A DNA stretch of 49,179 nt, from contig JAQCEL010000006.1 of assembly GCA_027618655.1 (NCBI GenBank), positions 1-49,179 on the forward strand, given 5' to 3'. The notes below the pieces were generated by a model. The model ran no database searches. It saw nothing but the letters and a program-made list of their open reading frames with translations, and was not told the origin of the DNA. The translations under genes were made by a program, and so were the position numbers. Shown in pieces: positions 9,239 through 16,366 of this stretch. Origin of the DNA: Pseudomonadota bacterium. GTDB lineage: Bacteria > Pseudomonadota > Gammaproteobacteria > Ga0077536. Position 1 is the first letter of the stretch. Every line of letters begins with the position of its first letter.

Positions 9239-9274
9239 ATCCACTAACGCAGGTTCGCGCCAGCGTTAGTGGAT
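9239..9274. terminator. Bidirectional hairpin between convergent genes (no T run)
   Basis: A perfect 12-bp stem, ATCCACTAACGC (9239-9250) with GCGTTAGTGGAT (9263-9274), has a 12-base loop that can add a GG/CC pair. It touches the hisC stop codon and lies 55 bases after the stop of the plus-strand oxidoreductase. Neither side has a clear T tract, so it may be a Rho-type end or an RNA-stabilising hairpin. Confidence 0.5.
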
Positions 9275-10335
9275 TACTGATTCAATATAATTTCCAAACT
9301 CGCAATGAGTGAATCGATTTCGGCGTTTGTTCCGATCGTAATACGCACATAGTCCGCCGTGCGTGGATGATCGAAGTGGCGCACGATAATTGAACGCTGA
9401 CGTAGGGCCTGCACGAGTTCTAGCGCACCTATGTTTGGACTCGATGCAAAGACGAAATTTGTCTGGGATGGCAATACCATAAAGCCCAATCTACGCATGG
9501 CGAGGCTCAAACGTTCGCGTGTCGCGATGATCTTCTGTCGGCTGGATTCGAAATATTCAGGGTCATTAATCGCAGCAACGGCACCCGCGATAGCCAGGCG
9601 ATCGAGCGGGTAGGAATTAAAGCTATTTTTGATTCGTTCGAGCGCTTCGATGAGATTCGCATCGCCGAATGCAAAACCGACCCGCAGCCCGGCCAAGGCA
9701 TGGGATTTTGATAAGGTTTGCACGACCAAGAGGTTCGGAAATTCCTTAATCAATTTGACCATCGAATCTGCGCCAAATGCGACGTAGGCTTCGTCGATCA
9801 CGACCACCGAGTTAGAATTCTGGCGCAATAACGCTTTGATCTTCTTAGGCGCTAATGCGATTCCAGTTGGTGCGTTTGGATTCGCAAATATTATCCCGCC
9901 GTTGTCCTGCGCGTAGCCGCGCAAATCCACCTCGAAGTTTTCGTTGAGCGCGACGGTCTGGTAGGTGATGTCGTACAAGCCGCAATAAACTGGATAAAAA
10001 CTGTAACTAATGTCCGGCAGTAGGATCGGCTTGTCGTGTTTCAGAAGTCCGTGAAAAATATGTGCCAGCACTTCATCGGAGCCGTTACCGACAAATATCT
10101 GAGCGACGTCGATGGCGTGGTATCTCGCTAAGCTCACTTTCAAAGCAAGCGCCTCGGGGTCTGGATACAGCTTCAGCGAATCGCTCGCCTCGGCACGAAT
10201 GGCGGCAAGCGCGGCTGGCGATGGGCCGTAAGGATTTTCGTTGGTATTTAGTTTAATAACGTTGTTGTCGCGCGGCTGTTCGCCTGGCACGTACGGGGTG
10301 AGCGTCGCAACGATCGGGCTCCAGTATTTACTCAT
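9274..10335 (-). CDS. hisC: Histidinol-phosphate aminotransferase (HisC family)
   Basis: 353 residues, fold-type I PLP aminotransferase. Visible features are NTNENPYGPSP near residue 31, the PLP-phosphate region GNGSDEV at about 83, NPNAPTG at about 152, DEAYVAF at 181 and the Schiff-base lysine K210 in TLSKSHALAGLRVGF. HisC converts imidazole-acetol phosphate and glutamate to histidinol phosphate, and several homologues also act on aromatic amino acids. It starts eight bases after the GST stop in the same operon as a nitrilase, with no other his genes nearby. It may therefore be a second HisC-like enzyme with a broader aromatic role. No clear ribosome site precedes the ATG, which suggests coupling to the GST gene. 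Confidence 0.88.
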   Translation of the reverse strand: MSKYWSPIVATLTPYVPGEQPRDNNVIKLNTNENPYGPSPAALAAIRAEASDSLKLYPDPEALALKVSLARYHAIDVAQIFVGNGSDEVLAHIFHGLLKHDKPILLPDISYSFYPVYCGLYDITYQTVALNENFEVDLRGYAQDNGGIIFANPNAPTGIALAPKKIKALLRQNSNSVVVIDEAYVAFGADSMVKLIKEFPNLLVVQTLSKSHALAGLRVGFAFGDANLIEALERIKNSFNSYPLDRLAIAGAVAAINDPEYFESSRQKIIATRERLSLAMRRLGFMVLPSQTNFVFASSPNIGALELVQALRQRSIIVRHFDHPRTADYVRITIGTNAEIDSLIASLEIILNQ

Positions 10336-10343
10336 GATTTTGT

Positions 10344-10970
10344 TTAAGGTCGCGCGGGGATAAGCATTCCGCGTTGGACGGCGCGGCGCTGTTCAATTAA
10401 TTGGTACCAACGTTGCACGTTCTCGAACCATTGTAATTCGACTTCCTGCCATTCGAAACGCGCGACCCAGGGAAAGATTGCCATGTCTGCGATCGTATAT
10501 TGCCGCGCGGCGATGTACTCGTTTTGTGCAAGGTGTTTGTCCAACACTTCGTAGAGGCGTAAGCATTCTTTGCCGTAACGTTCCAAGGCGTAAGGCACCG
10601 GTTCTTTAGCCGCGCGCTTGAAATGGTGCACTTGGCCGAAGATGGGGCCGATCCCGCCCATTTGGAACATTAGCCACTGTAATGTATCGATTTCGTCGCG
10701 CACATCTTTGGGGAGAAATTTACCGGATTTTCGGGCCAAATAAATCAGAATGGCGCCTGATTCAAAAATACTAATCGGCCTACCACCAGGGCCATCTGAG
10801 TCGACGATCGCGGGGATTTTTTGATTCGGATTAATCGCCGTGAACGCTGCGGAGAACTGATCGTCTGCGCCGATATTTATCGGATGCACAACATATTCTA
10901 GCGCCATTTCTTCCAAGGCGATCGAGACTTTGCGTCCATTGGATGTTTGCCATGAGTAAAGATCGATCAT
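10344..10970 (-). CDS. Nu-class glutathione S-transferase (YfcG/YghU-like)
   Basis: 208 residues from ATG 10970, which overlaps the nitrilase stop by four bases (ATGA), a translational-coupling arrangement. The sequence closely follows E. coli YfcG: MIDLYSWQTSNGRKVSIALEE, then NPNQKIPAIVD and IFESGAILIYLA (the cis-Pro and Glu/Ser glutathione-binding segment), then GGIGPIFGQVHHF, YTIADMAIFPWV and a C-terminal helical domain. Nu-class enzymes bind two GSH or GSSG molecules and reduce disulfides or organic peroxides with little classical transferase activity. The residue after the NG of SNGRK replaces the usual catalytic Ser/Tyr/Cys, as in YfcG. Its neighbours suggest detoxification linked to nitrile metabolism. 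Confidence 0.9.
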   Translation of the reverse strand: MIDLYSWQTSNGRKVSIALEEMALEYVVHPINIGADDQFSAAFTAINPNQKIPAIVDSDGPGGRPISIFESGAILIYLARKSGKFLPKDVRDEIDTLQWLMFQMGGIGPIFGQVHHFKRAAKEPVPYALERYGKECLRLYEVLDKHLAQNEYIAARQYTIADMAIFPWVARFEWQEVELQWFENVQRWYQLIEQRRAVQRGMLIPARP

Positions 10971-11986
10971 AAATCGTTCCCGCGCGCTGGATCCGAAAGA
11001 CAGCGTTCCGGTTCTGATTGAATTTCTATATGTTGCGTATCGCGCTCCTGAACCGGTCGTGTCGCGGTGCGGTTGAGGAGTAATTGAGTCACGTCCGCTC
11101 GCGCGTAATGTCCGACGGGATCGGCGAAACACTTGGCAATTGTAATCTGTGCAAGATCGACGTCCGCGTAGAGTATGCCTTCTTCGTCTTCAGCGAGCGG
11201 TTCACACAAGGCGCTGCCGTCCGGTCCAAAAATACGCGCGTGGCCACCGCCGGCCGCGATCAGCGCGTGATGCTCGGGTGTTTCGGCGAGAAGCTCCACC
11301 ATCGCCGGCGAAATGACGGCACACGCAGCTAACACGAAACATTGTCCTTCAGCGGCGTAAACTCGCGATACCGACGTATTCAGTTCCGCGCCCAAGCTAT
11401 AGGCTTGGGGGTAACAACTAAACGACGGCCACGCGCCAATGTGCACTTGTTCATGCAGACAGAATAACGCGTATTTCGTCAAGGGTTGTAAGTGCTCCCA
11501 ACAGTTCAACTGGCCAATACGACCGATACTTGTCTGTGACACGTCGAGATCGCTGCCATCTCCTTCACCAAACACGGTTCGCTCAACAAACGTTGGCTTC
11601 AATTTCCGTCGCGCCTTGACTAACACGCCACTGTCATCAATGAGAAACTGCGCCATGTAAAGCGATCCGTGATCGCGCTCGCTAGCGCCCATAGAAACGA
11701 AGATCTCATTCGCCTTCGCCGCCAAACACAGCCGTTGGAACGCCGGACTATCAAGGCTAAGGCAGTTATCGTGATACGCCGCGAAGTATTTAAGATTATG
11801 CGCAGGCGCCGACAACCATGCCCACCACGGATAACCTGGTACCCAGCATTCAGGGAAGGCAATTAGGCGTGCGCCGCGCTTCGCGGCTTCCTCTATCATC
11901 TCAATGCCTTTGTCGATCGTGGCTTCGAGATTCATAAAAATTGGAGCTGCTTGCACTACCGCGACTTTGTAACTTTGTTCCGACAT
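10967..11986 (-). CDS. Nitrilase / cyanide-hydratase-family amidohydrolase
   Basis: 339 residues with the complete catalytic set of true nitrilases: Glu46 in AFPECWVPGYPWWAW, Lys128 in RRKLKPTFVER and Cys162 in GQLNCWEHLQPL. Nitrilases hydrolyse nitriles directly to the acid and ammonia through a thioimidate on the Cys, and usually form spiral oligomers through a C-terminal tail, which is present here. It is the first gene of an operon nitrilase-GST-hisC on the minus strand. The ATG at 11986 has no strong Shine-Dalgarno. Substrate class (aliphatic, arylaceto- or aromatic) cannot be fixed by eye. The 204-base gap upstream is shared with the divergent CMD-family gene. Confidence 0.92.
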   Translation of the reverse strand: MSEQSYKVAVVQAAPIFMNLEATIDKGIEMIEEAAKRGARLIAFPECWVPGYPWWAWLSAPAHNLKYFAAYHDNCLSLDSPAFQRLCLAAKANEIFVSMGASERDHGSLYMAQFLIDDSGVLVKARRKLKPTFVERTVFGEGDGSDLDVSQTSIGRIGQLNCWEHLQPLTKYALFCLHEQVHIGAWPSFSCYPQAYSLGAELNTSVSRVYAAEGQCFVLAACAVISPAMVELLAETPEHHALIAAGGGHARIFGPDGSALCEPLAEDEEGILYADVDLAQITIAKCFADPVGHYARADVTQLLLNRTATRPVQERDTQHIEIQSEPERCLSDPARGNDL

Positions 11987-12104
11987 TAAAAATTAACCTT
12001 GAAAAACATTCACTGTGCGCCCTGCCGAACATTCTACGCCTATGATTCACGACGTGTTGCTCGCGTAGCGTAAAATACCAGAGACGCAAGCGCGCTAGAC
12101 AGCG

Positions 12105-12152
12105 ATCTACTTCGTAGATGCGGTTCGCTTACGCGAGGAGCTACAGGTAAGC
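12105..12152 (+). promoter_or_regulatory. Two small hairpins in the leader of the CMD-family gene
   Basis: ATCTAC/GTAGAT (12105-12110 and 12114-12119, 3-base loop) and GCTTAC/GTAAGC (12127-12132 and 12147-12152, 14-base loop) lie 40-85 bases before the start at 12191. They suggest a structured 5' leader. No known riboswitch pattern was recognised. Confidence 0.3.
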
Positions 12153-12190
12153 TTGTGTGATGAATTAACGTAGCAAATCGGAGTAAAACC

Positions 12191-12739
12191 ATGCCGAGAA
12201 TTGAAGAAATTACTGAAGCCGGAGGTGATCCAATCCTGGCCGTCGAACTTGCTGCGGAGCGTGAAGTTTTCGGTGATGTATTGAACCCAACTCGAGCGAT
12301 GGCACACTGCCCGCCAATATTACGCGCCGCAAAGAAGCTGTATGCCTCGATCGATCAATCCGGGTTGTTGCCGGCGAACTTGCTGGCCCTCGTCTACGCA
12401 CGAGTCGCGGCCATCAATGGTTGTCCATTTTGAGTTGACATCAATTCGTTCCGTGCGATCGAACTTGAAAACGGAGAGGCAAAAGTAATTGCGCTGGGGA
12501 ATTGGCGAACGAGTTCTGTGTATAGCGATGTCGAACGACTGGTACTCGATTATGGTGAGAAAATGACCATCACAGGTGAAACTGTCGATGACATTTTGTT
12601 CACGAAACTTCGCGAGCATTTTAGTGAAGCGCAAATTGTCGAATTGACGGCCGGTATCGCGATGGAAAATTTTCGCAGCAAATTCAACGCCCCCTTGAAA
12701 ATCCAAGCGCAGGGTTTCTGCCCGCTGCCGGCACGCTAG
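12191..12739 (+). CDS. AhpD/carboxymuconolactone-decarboxylase-family protein with in-frame TGA at the second active-site Cys (candidate selenoprotein)
   Basis: 182 codons read through one TGA at 12431-12433 (codon 81). The family motif CxxC appears as NGCPF-TGA-VDINS, so the stop replaces exactly the second redox Cys; Cys78 is the first. The frame stays open for another 102 codons with normal family sequence: NWRTSSVYSDVERLVLDY, then LREHFSEAQIVELTAGIAMENF. The Met start has GGAG seven bases upstream. AhpD-like proteins are disulfide or peroxide reductases, and AhpD-like selenoproteins with Sec in this motif are known from metagenomic surveys. A hairpin that could serve as a bacterial SECIS element follows the TGA. 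TGA is an ordinary stop elsewhere in the window. The alternative is a Cys-to-stop nonsense mutation. greB follows nine bases downstream. Confidence 0.7.
12441..12468 (+). promoter_or_regulatory. Candidate bacterial SECIS hairpin
   Basis: The hairpin directly follows the in-frame TGA. TTCG (12445-12448) pairs with CGAA (12460-12463), then a T-T mismatch, then TC/GA, closing a 5-base loop CGTGC (12452-12456). Outer pairs reach 12441 and 12468 with a bulged T. The guanine 12453 is second in the loop and 19 bases lie between the TGA and it. This fits the usual bacterial rule (G in the first two loop bases, loop 16-37 bases after UGA). An alternative GTTC/GAAC stem keeps the same G near the loop start. 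Folding was judged by eye. Confidence 0.45.
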
Positions 12740-12748
12740 GGATCTGAT

Positions 12749-13249
12749 ATGGGTCGTTGGCGCGCAGCACAAAAGCCATCGTCTCCGTACGTGACGGCGA
12801 GCGGTTATCGAGCTCTGGAAGAAGAAACCGTTAGTATTTGGAAGCGACGACGCGAGGTCGTAAAACATCTAGCTGCCGCCGCGGCCGAAGGCGATCGTTC
12901 GGAGAACGCTGAGTACATTTATCGCAAGAAAGAGCTGGCAGAAATCGATCGCCGGATCCGTTATTTGCAGCGGCGTATGCCAGAACTGAACGTTGTGACC
13001 TCAGGCCCGTCGGATCCGGAGCGAATATTTTTCGGAGCGACTGTCGAGCTTGAAAATGAAACGGGTGAGATCGCAACTTATCGCATCGTTGGTAGCGATG
13101 AGATTGATGGCGCTCGCGGTTGGATCAGTATCGACTCCCCAATGGCGCGGGCGCTCATGAAGCACGGCGTCGACGATGAAGTCGTCGTACGCATTGCGAG
13201 CGGCGATCAGCATTACGTGGTCGTTTCAGTCGTCTATGCTGATAGTTAG
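12749..13249 (+). CDS. greB: Transcript-cleavage elongation factor GreB
   Basis: 166 residues. GreB enters the RNA polymerase secondary channel and stimulates cleavage of backtracked RNA. The N-terminal coiled coil carries the tip motif GDRSENAEYIYRKKE with the acidic residues that coordinate the catalytic Mg, then REIDRRIRYL-like ELAEIDRRIRYLQRRM. The C-terminal FKBP-like domain has FFGATVELENE, YRIVGSDEID and the strongly conserved WISIDSPMARAL. It has a short N-terminal extension (MGRWRAAQKPSS) compared with E. coli. Nine bases separate it from the CMD-family gene, so the two are likely co-transcribed. The ribosome site is weak (AGGGA). Its stop codon touches the start of the palindromic element. 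Confidence 0.95.
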   Translation: MGRWRAAQKPSSPYVTASGYRALEEETVSIWKRRREVVKHLAAAAAEGDRSENAEYIYRKKELAEIDRRIRYLQRRMPELNVVTSGPSDPERIFFGATVELENETGEIATYRIVGSDEIDGARGWISIDSPMARALMKHGVDDEVVVRIASGDQHYVVVSVVYADS

Positions 13250-13407
13250 GACCCTAGTCGAAATTATCTAGTCAACACGAGGGTGTTCCTGAGTGGTTGC
13301 TGCTAGACGCGTTTCGCGGGCAATAGCGGGCTTGTTGCCAAAAAACGCAACGCCGCAGCGACTGCCCAGGAGCAGCCGAATGTATAGATAATTTCGACCA
13401 GGGTCCT
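13248..13407. repeat. 160-bp imperfect palindromic element between convergent genes
   Basis: The 23-bp ends (13248-13270 and 13385-13407) are inverted repeats with a single G/T-type mismatch. The similarity continues inward with gaps: CCTGAGTGG...GCTGC faces the complement of GCAGCGACTGCCCAGG, then GCGTTT faces AAACGC, and GGCAA faces TTGCC at the tip. The whole interval can fold into one long hairpin. It begins at the greB stop codon and ends seven bases before the end of the minus-strand isomerase gene. It could be a small palindromic mobile repeat or a large bidirectional terminator. No second copy was noticed in the window. Confidence 0.65.
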
Positions 13408-13413
13408 TAGTCG

Positions 13414-14010
13414 TTATTTCAAAAGTGCGAGAATAAGTTCTAGACGATCGTTGCCAAAATACATATCGTCACCATCTAGGAACATCGTCGGTGAACCAAA
13501 GCCGCCACGTTTCATTAACTCATCAGTGGAATCGCGAAGCCGGTCTTTATAACTTTGATCCGCGATCGCATTGAAAAAGCCACTCGATTCGAGCCCACAT
13601 TCTGTAATGACGTTACGTAATTGTTCGTCTTGCGAGATATCCGCCAGATCCGACCAGTAGCGTTTGAACACGGCTCTCGCGTAGGGCACGAGTAAGTTGT
13701 TATCCAAGGCATAGAAGGCACCGCGCATCGCTTTGACGCTATTGACAGGAAAAACCGGCGGCTGGCCGATGTTGAGCCCGACAAACTGAGCCCAATCTTG
13801 CAGGTCTTTGCGCGCGTAGTTTGCTTTGGCAGGAACTGGATTTGCACGATTGTCGTAGACGGCCTGGTTAACTGCGTTGAAGACGCCACCGACGAGGATC
13901 GGTTTCCAGACAATGTCGAGATCTTTCGCTGCGAATAGTTTCAATGCCCGTTCAAATGCTAGGTAGGTCCACGGGCTCGAGCAGTCAAAATAAAATTCTA
14001 GTTTGTGCAT
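13414..14010 (-). CDS. DsbA-family 2-hydroxychromene-2-carboxylate isomerase-like protein
   Basis: 198 residues of the DsbA/kappa-GST thioredoxin fold. It begins MHKLEFYFDCSSPWTYLAFERAL, where the SP pair with its preceding Ser corresponds to the catalytic, glutathione-binding Ser of NahD-type isomerases. It continues KPILVGGVFNAVNQ, then GFGSPTMFLDGDDMYFGNDRLELI, the conserved cis-Pro (SPT) and C-terminal segment. The family isomerises 2-hydroxychromene-2-carboxylate in naphthalene breakdown, but many members act in other glutathione-dependent steps. It is a single gene on the minus strand, facing greB across the palindromic element. No ring-cleavage genes are adjacent, so the true substrate is open. 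Confidence 0.85.
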   Translation of the reverse strand: MHKLEFYFDCSSPWTYLAFERALKLFAAKDLDIVWKPILVGGVFNAVNQAVYDNRANPVPAKANYARKDLQDWAQFVGLNIGQPPVFPVNSVKAMRGAFYALDNNLLVPYARAVFKRYWSDLADISQDEQLRNVITECGLESSGFFNAIADQSYKDRLRDSTDELMKRGGFGSPTMFLDGDDMYFGNDRLELILALLK

Positions 14011-14207
14011 AAAGTCGGCTCCAAAGGTTTAAGTCAGGGTTCGCTGGCGCAACGATCAGGTTCCAATCCGAACGGGAGTGCTGATTTTTTCGCATTGCTG
14101 CGTTTTGCGTCACTTATCGATACTAGATTGACCACGCTTCTCATTCCTCGCACTGCAAAAATGTCTCGCCGCATGGTCGCAAGTGGTTTTTGCGACTCCT
14201 TCACGAC

Positions 14208-15776
14208 TTAAATAGAACGCCGATTCATTTCAAGCCCGATCCACTCCGCTTGGCGGATCGCCAAGGCCACGATCGTCAACGTCGGATTGCCAGCACCGCT
14301 GGTCGTGAATTGACTCCCGTCGGATATGAATAAGTTTGCTATGTCGTGAGATTGTCCCCATTTATTCACGACACCGAACAACGGTCGTTCGCTCATGCGA
14401 CAAGTCCCCATATTGTGCGAGGACGGGAATGGCGGCGCTTCGAAGACGTTTTTGGCTCCGATGGCTTCATACATTGCTCGGCCTTGGCGATAACCGTGCG
14501 CGCGCATCGCGATGTCATTGGCATGATCGTCATAGTGGACGTTGGCGACGGGTATGCCCCATTGATCCTTCTCGTTAGTATTTAATGTCACGCGATTGCT
14601 TGTCCGTGGCATATCTTCGCCGACGATCCATAGGCCGGCCATATTCGCGTATTCATCGATTGCTCGAGTCGTGCTGCGTCCCCAACCACCCGGATTGATG
14701 AATCCGGCGGTTAATGCCAAACCGAACCCGATCGATTGAAGCTGATAGCCGCCCGCGAATCCGCGACCCGGATGATGACCTGATTCTTCCGTCACAATCC
14801 CGGCCATGCTCGTTCCGCGATACATATGCACGGGTTCGTCGAAAGTGGCGAAGACACTGCCAGATGTATGTCTTTGGTAGTTTTGGCCAACTTCGCCGGA
14901 AGAGTTTGCAAGCCCGTCTGGATATTTGCTGGACTCCGACAAAAGCAACAAACGCGGTGTTTCGATGGCATTGCCAGCCACGCAAACGATTCGCGCGAGT
15001 TGGCGTTGTTCCTCGCCGTTTGCATCGAAATAAATCACGCCGGTCACTTTGCCGGAATTGTCGTGTTCGATTCGCGTAGCATGGCAAGACTCGCGTAGGT
15101 CTAAGCGGCCGGTGGCTTGGGCGGCTGGGATCTCGGTATATAAGGTCGACCATTTCGCACCCATTTTGCACCCTTGCATGCAGAACCCGAGTTGCTGGCA
15201 CGCGGCCCGGCCCGACCGCGGACGGCTATTGATAGCCATCCGACCGGTGTTCGCGCTGCGGTATCCGACTTGCTTCGCAGCGTTATAGAAAACTTTGAAA
15301 TTATTATTTCCCGGCAATCCCGGGATATCATGAGTGCGAGTGACCCCCATCTTTTCTTCGGCGCGATCATAAAATGCCGCCAACTCGCCGATCGATAGTG
15401 GCCAATCGAGCATATTCGCACCGTCTATATCGCCGTAGATAGATCGCGCGCTTAACTCGTGTTCGCGAAGCCGCAGCGACACGCCAGCCCAATGGGCCGT
15501 ACTACCACCGACGGTTTTGCAAATCATTGCAGGTAAGTTTGGAAAATCTTTGGCGATTCGCCACGATCCTGACGAGGTCCGGTGATCGAGCCACCCTAAC
15601 TGCTTGAACGCGGCGACTTCGTCATTGACGAAGCTAGCGATCGATTCATGCCCCCCCGCTTCAAGGACGACCACGTCGACGCCGCGTTGACATAACTCGT
15701 TCGCTAAGGTGCCTCCACCAGCACCTGAGCCGATAACAACGACGACGGAATTGTCATCGTGAGCAAATGCCGCCAC
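14208..15776 (-). CDS. GMC-family FAD oxidoreductase (sugar/alcohol dehydrogenase large subunit)
   Basis: 522 residues. The N-terminal FAD motif is VVVIGSGAGGGTLANELCQRG, followed by VVVLEAGG. The C-terminal GMC segment is SSHNMGTCRM...ANLFISDGSQFTTSGAGNPTLTI, where the His is the expected catalytic residue. The middle CQQLGFCMQGCKMGAKWST is a Cys-rich stretch typical of membrane-linked gluconate or sorbitol dehydrogenases of this family. It starts with GTG at 15776, which overlaps the stop of the upstream small subunit by one base (TAGTG), so translation is coupled. Electrons probably go to a cytochrome c or quinone. No cytochrome subunit gene is adjacent, which is unusual for the three-subunit type. 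Confidence 0.9.
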   Translation of the reverse strand: MAAFAHDDNSVVVVIGSGAGGGTLANELCQRGVDVVVLEAGGHESIASFVNDEVAAFKQLGWLDHRTSSGSWRIAKDFPNLPAMICKTVGGSTAHWAGVSLRLREHELSARSIYGDIDGANMLDWPLSIGELAAFYDRAEEKMGVTRTHDIPGLPGNNNFKVFYNAAKQVGYRSANTGRMAINSRPRSGRAACQQLGFCMQGCKMGAKWSTLYTEIPAAQATGRLDLRESCHATRIEHDNSGKVTGVIYFDANGEEQRQLARIVCVAGNAIETPRLLLLSESSKYPDGLANSSGEVGQNYQRHTSGSVFATFDEPVHMYRGTSMAGIVTEESGHHPGRGFAGGYQLQSIGFGLALTAGFINPGGWGRSTTRAIDEYANMAGLWIVGEDMPRTSNRVTLNTNEKDQWGIPVANVHYDDHANDIAMRAHGYRQGRAMYEAIGAKNVFEAPPFPSSHNMGTCRMSERPLFGVVNKWGQSHDIANLFISDGSQFTTSGAGNPTLTIVALAIRQAEWIGLEMNRRSI

Positions 15777-16318
15777 TAGTTGAGTTCAGGGCTCGGACTC
15801 GCCTCTGGTGGTGGATCAGGCAGCCAGGTGATGTCGTTGAAGCCGCGATTGAGATATCCGCCTTTCTCAAACGAACTGCCTTCATAACCGAAATGGGCAA
15901 ACGCAAGTTCGTTGTTGTATAGAGAGACGACGGCAGTCGAACGGATTTTCTCAAAGAATGCTCCACCAGCAATTTTTTCGACGCTCGCGAACTGCTGCGC
16001 AGTGCTGAGTGTGAGCCAATCACCGCCACTATGAAGTTCGGTGACGCCGTCGCTTAACAGCTTGGCGACCGCTTGATCGCCTGCGCTCGCGGTGTCGAGA
16101 TCTTTCACCACGAATGCATAGACGGCGTCGTCTAAGGTGTCGTGTGGAAAAATGTGCCGTGTCAATTGCAGTAAGGTACGGCTTTGCAGGTCGTTAAAAA
16201 CCCCAAGTTCGAGCGCCCAGCTACGGCTCGGCGCGAGACTTGATATCGCGCTCGAGCTAAGCCACAAAACGCCACTAAGCGTGCCACTGGCGCGCAAGAA
16301 ATCTCTTCGAGTTGCCAT
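15776..16318 (-). CDS. Gluconate 2-dehydrogenase subunit 3-family protein with Tat signal
   Basis: 180 residues. The N-terminus MATRRDFLRASGTLSGVLWLSSSAI carries a clear twin-arginine motif (RRDFLRA) and a hydrophobic segment, so the folded complex is exported by Tat, with the GMC subunit piggy-backing. The mature part has the Gluconate_2-dh3 pattern LLQLTRHIFPHDTLDDAVYAFVVKDLD and AFAHFGYEGSSFEKGGYLNRGFNDITWLPDPP. The ATG has AGGA about nine bases upstream. It is the first gene of a two-gene unit with the GMC oxidoreductase. The small subunit is needed for assembly and export rather than catalysis. Confidence 0.87.
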   Translation of the reverse strand: MATRRDFLRASGTLSGVLWLSSSAISSLAPSRSWALELGVFNDLQSRTLLQLTRHIFPHDTLDDAVYAFVVKDLDTASAGDQAVAKLLSDGVTELHSGGDWLTLSTAQQFASVEKIAGGAFFEKIRSTAVVSLYNNELAFAHFGYEGSSFEKGGYLNRGFNDITWLPDPPPEASPSPELN

Positions 16319-16366
16319 TGTTTCGTCCTATCTACTTTGTGTTCAAGTTAATGCCCGGATAGGCGC

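Noticed and set aside
12320-12868. A 182-codon minus-strand frame opposite the CMD-family gene and the greB start
   Set aside because: The plus strand has clear family motifs in both genes; the antisense frame shows none and no ribosome site.
14653-15201. Long antisense and alternate-frame ORFs inside the GMC gene
   Set aside because: They are Arg-rich shadows of a well-supported GMC coding frame.
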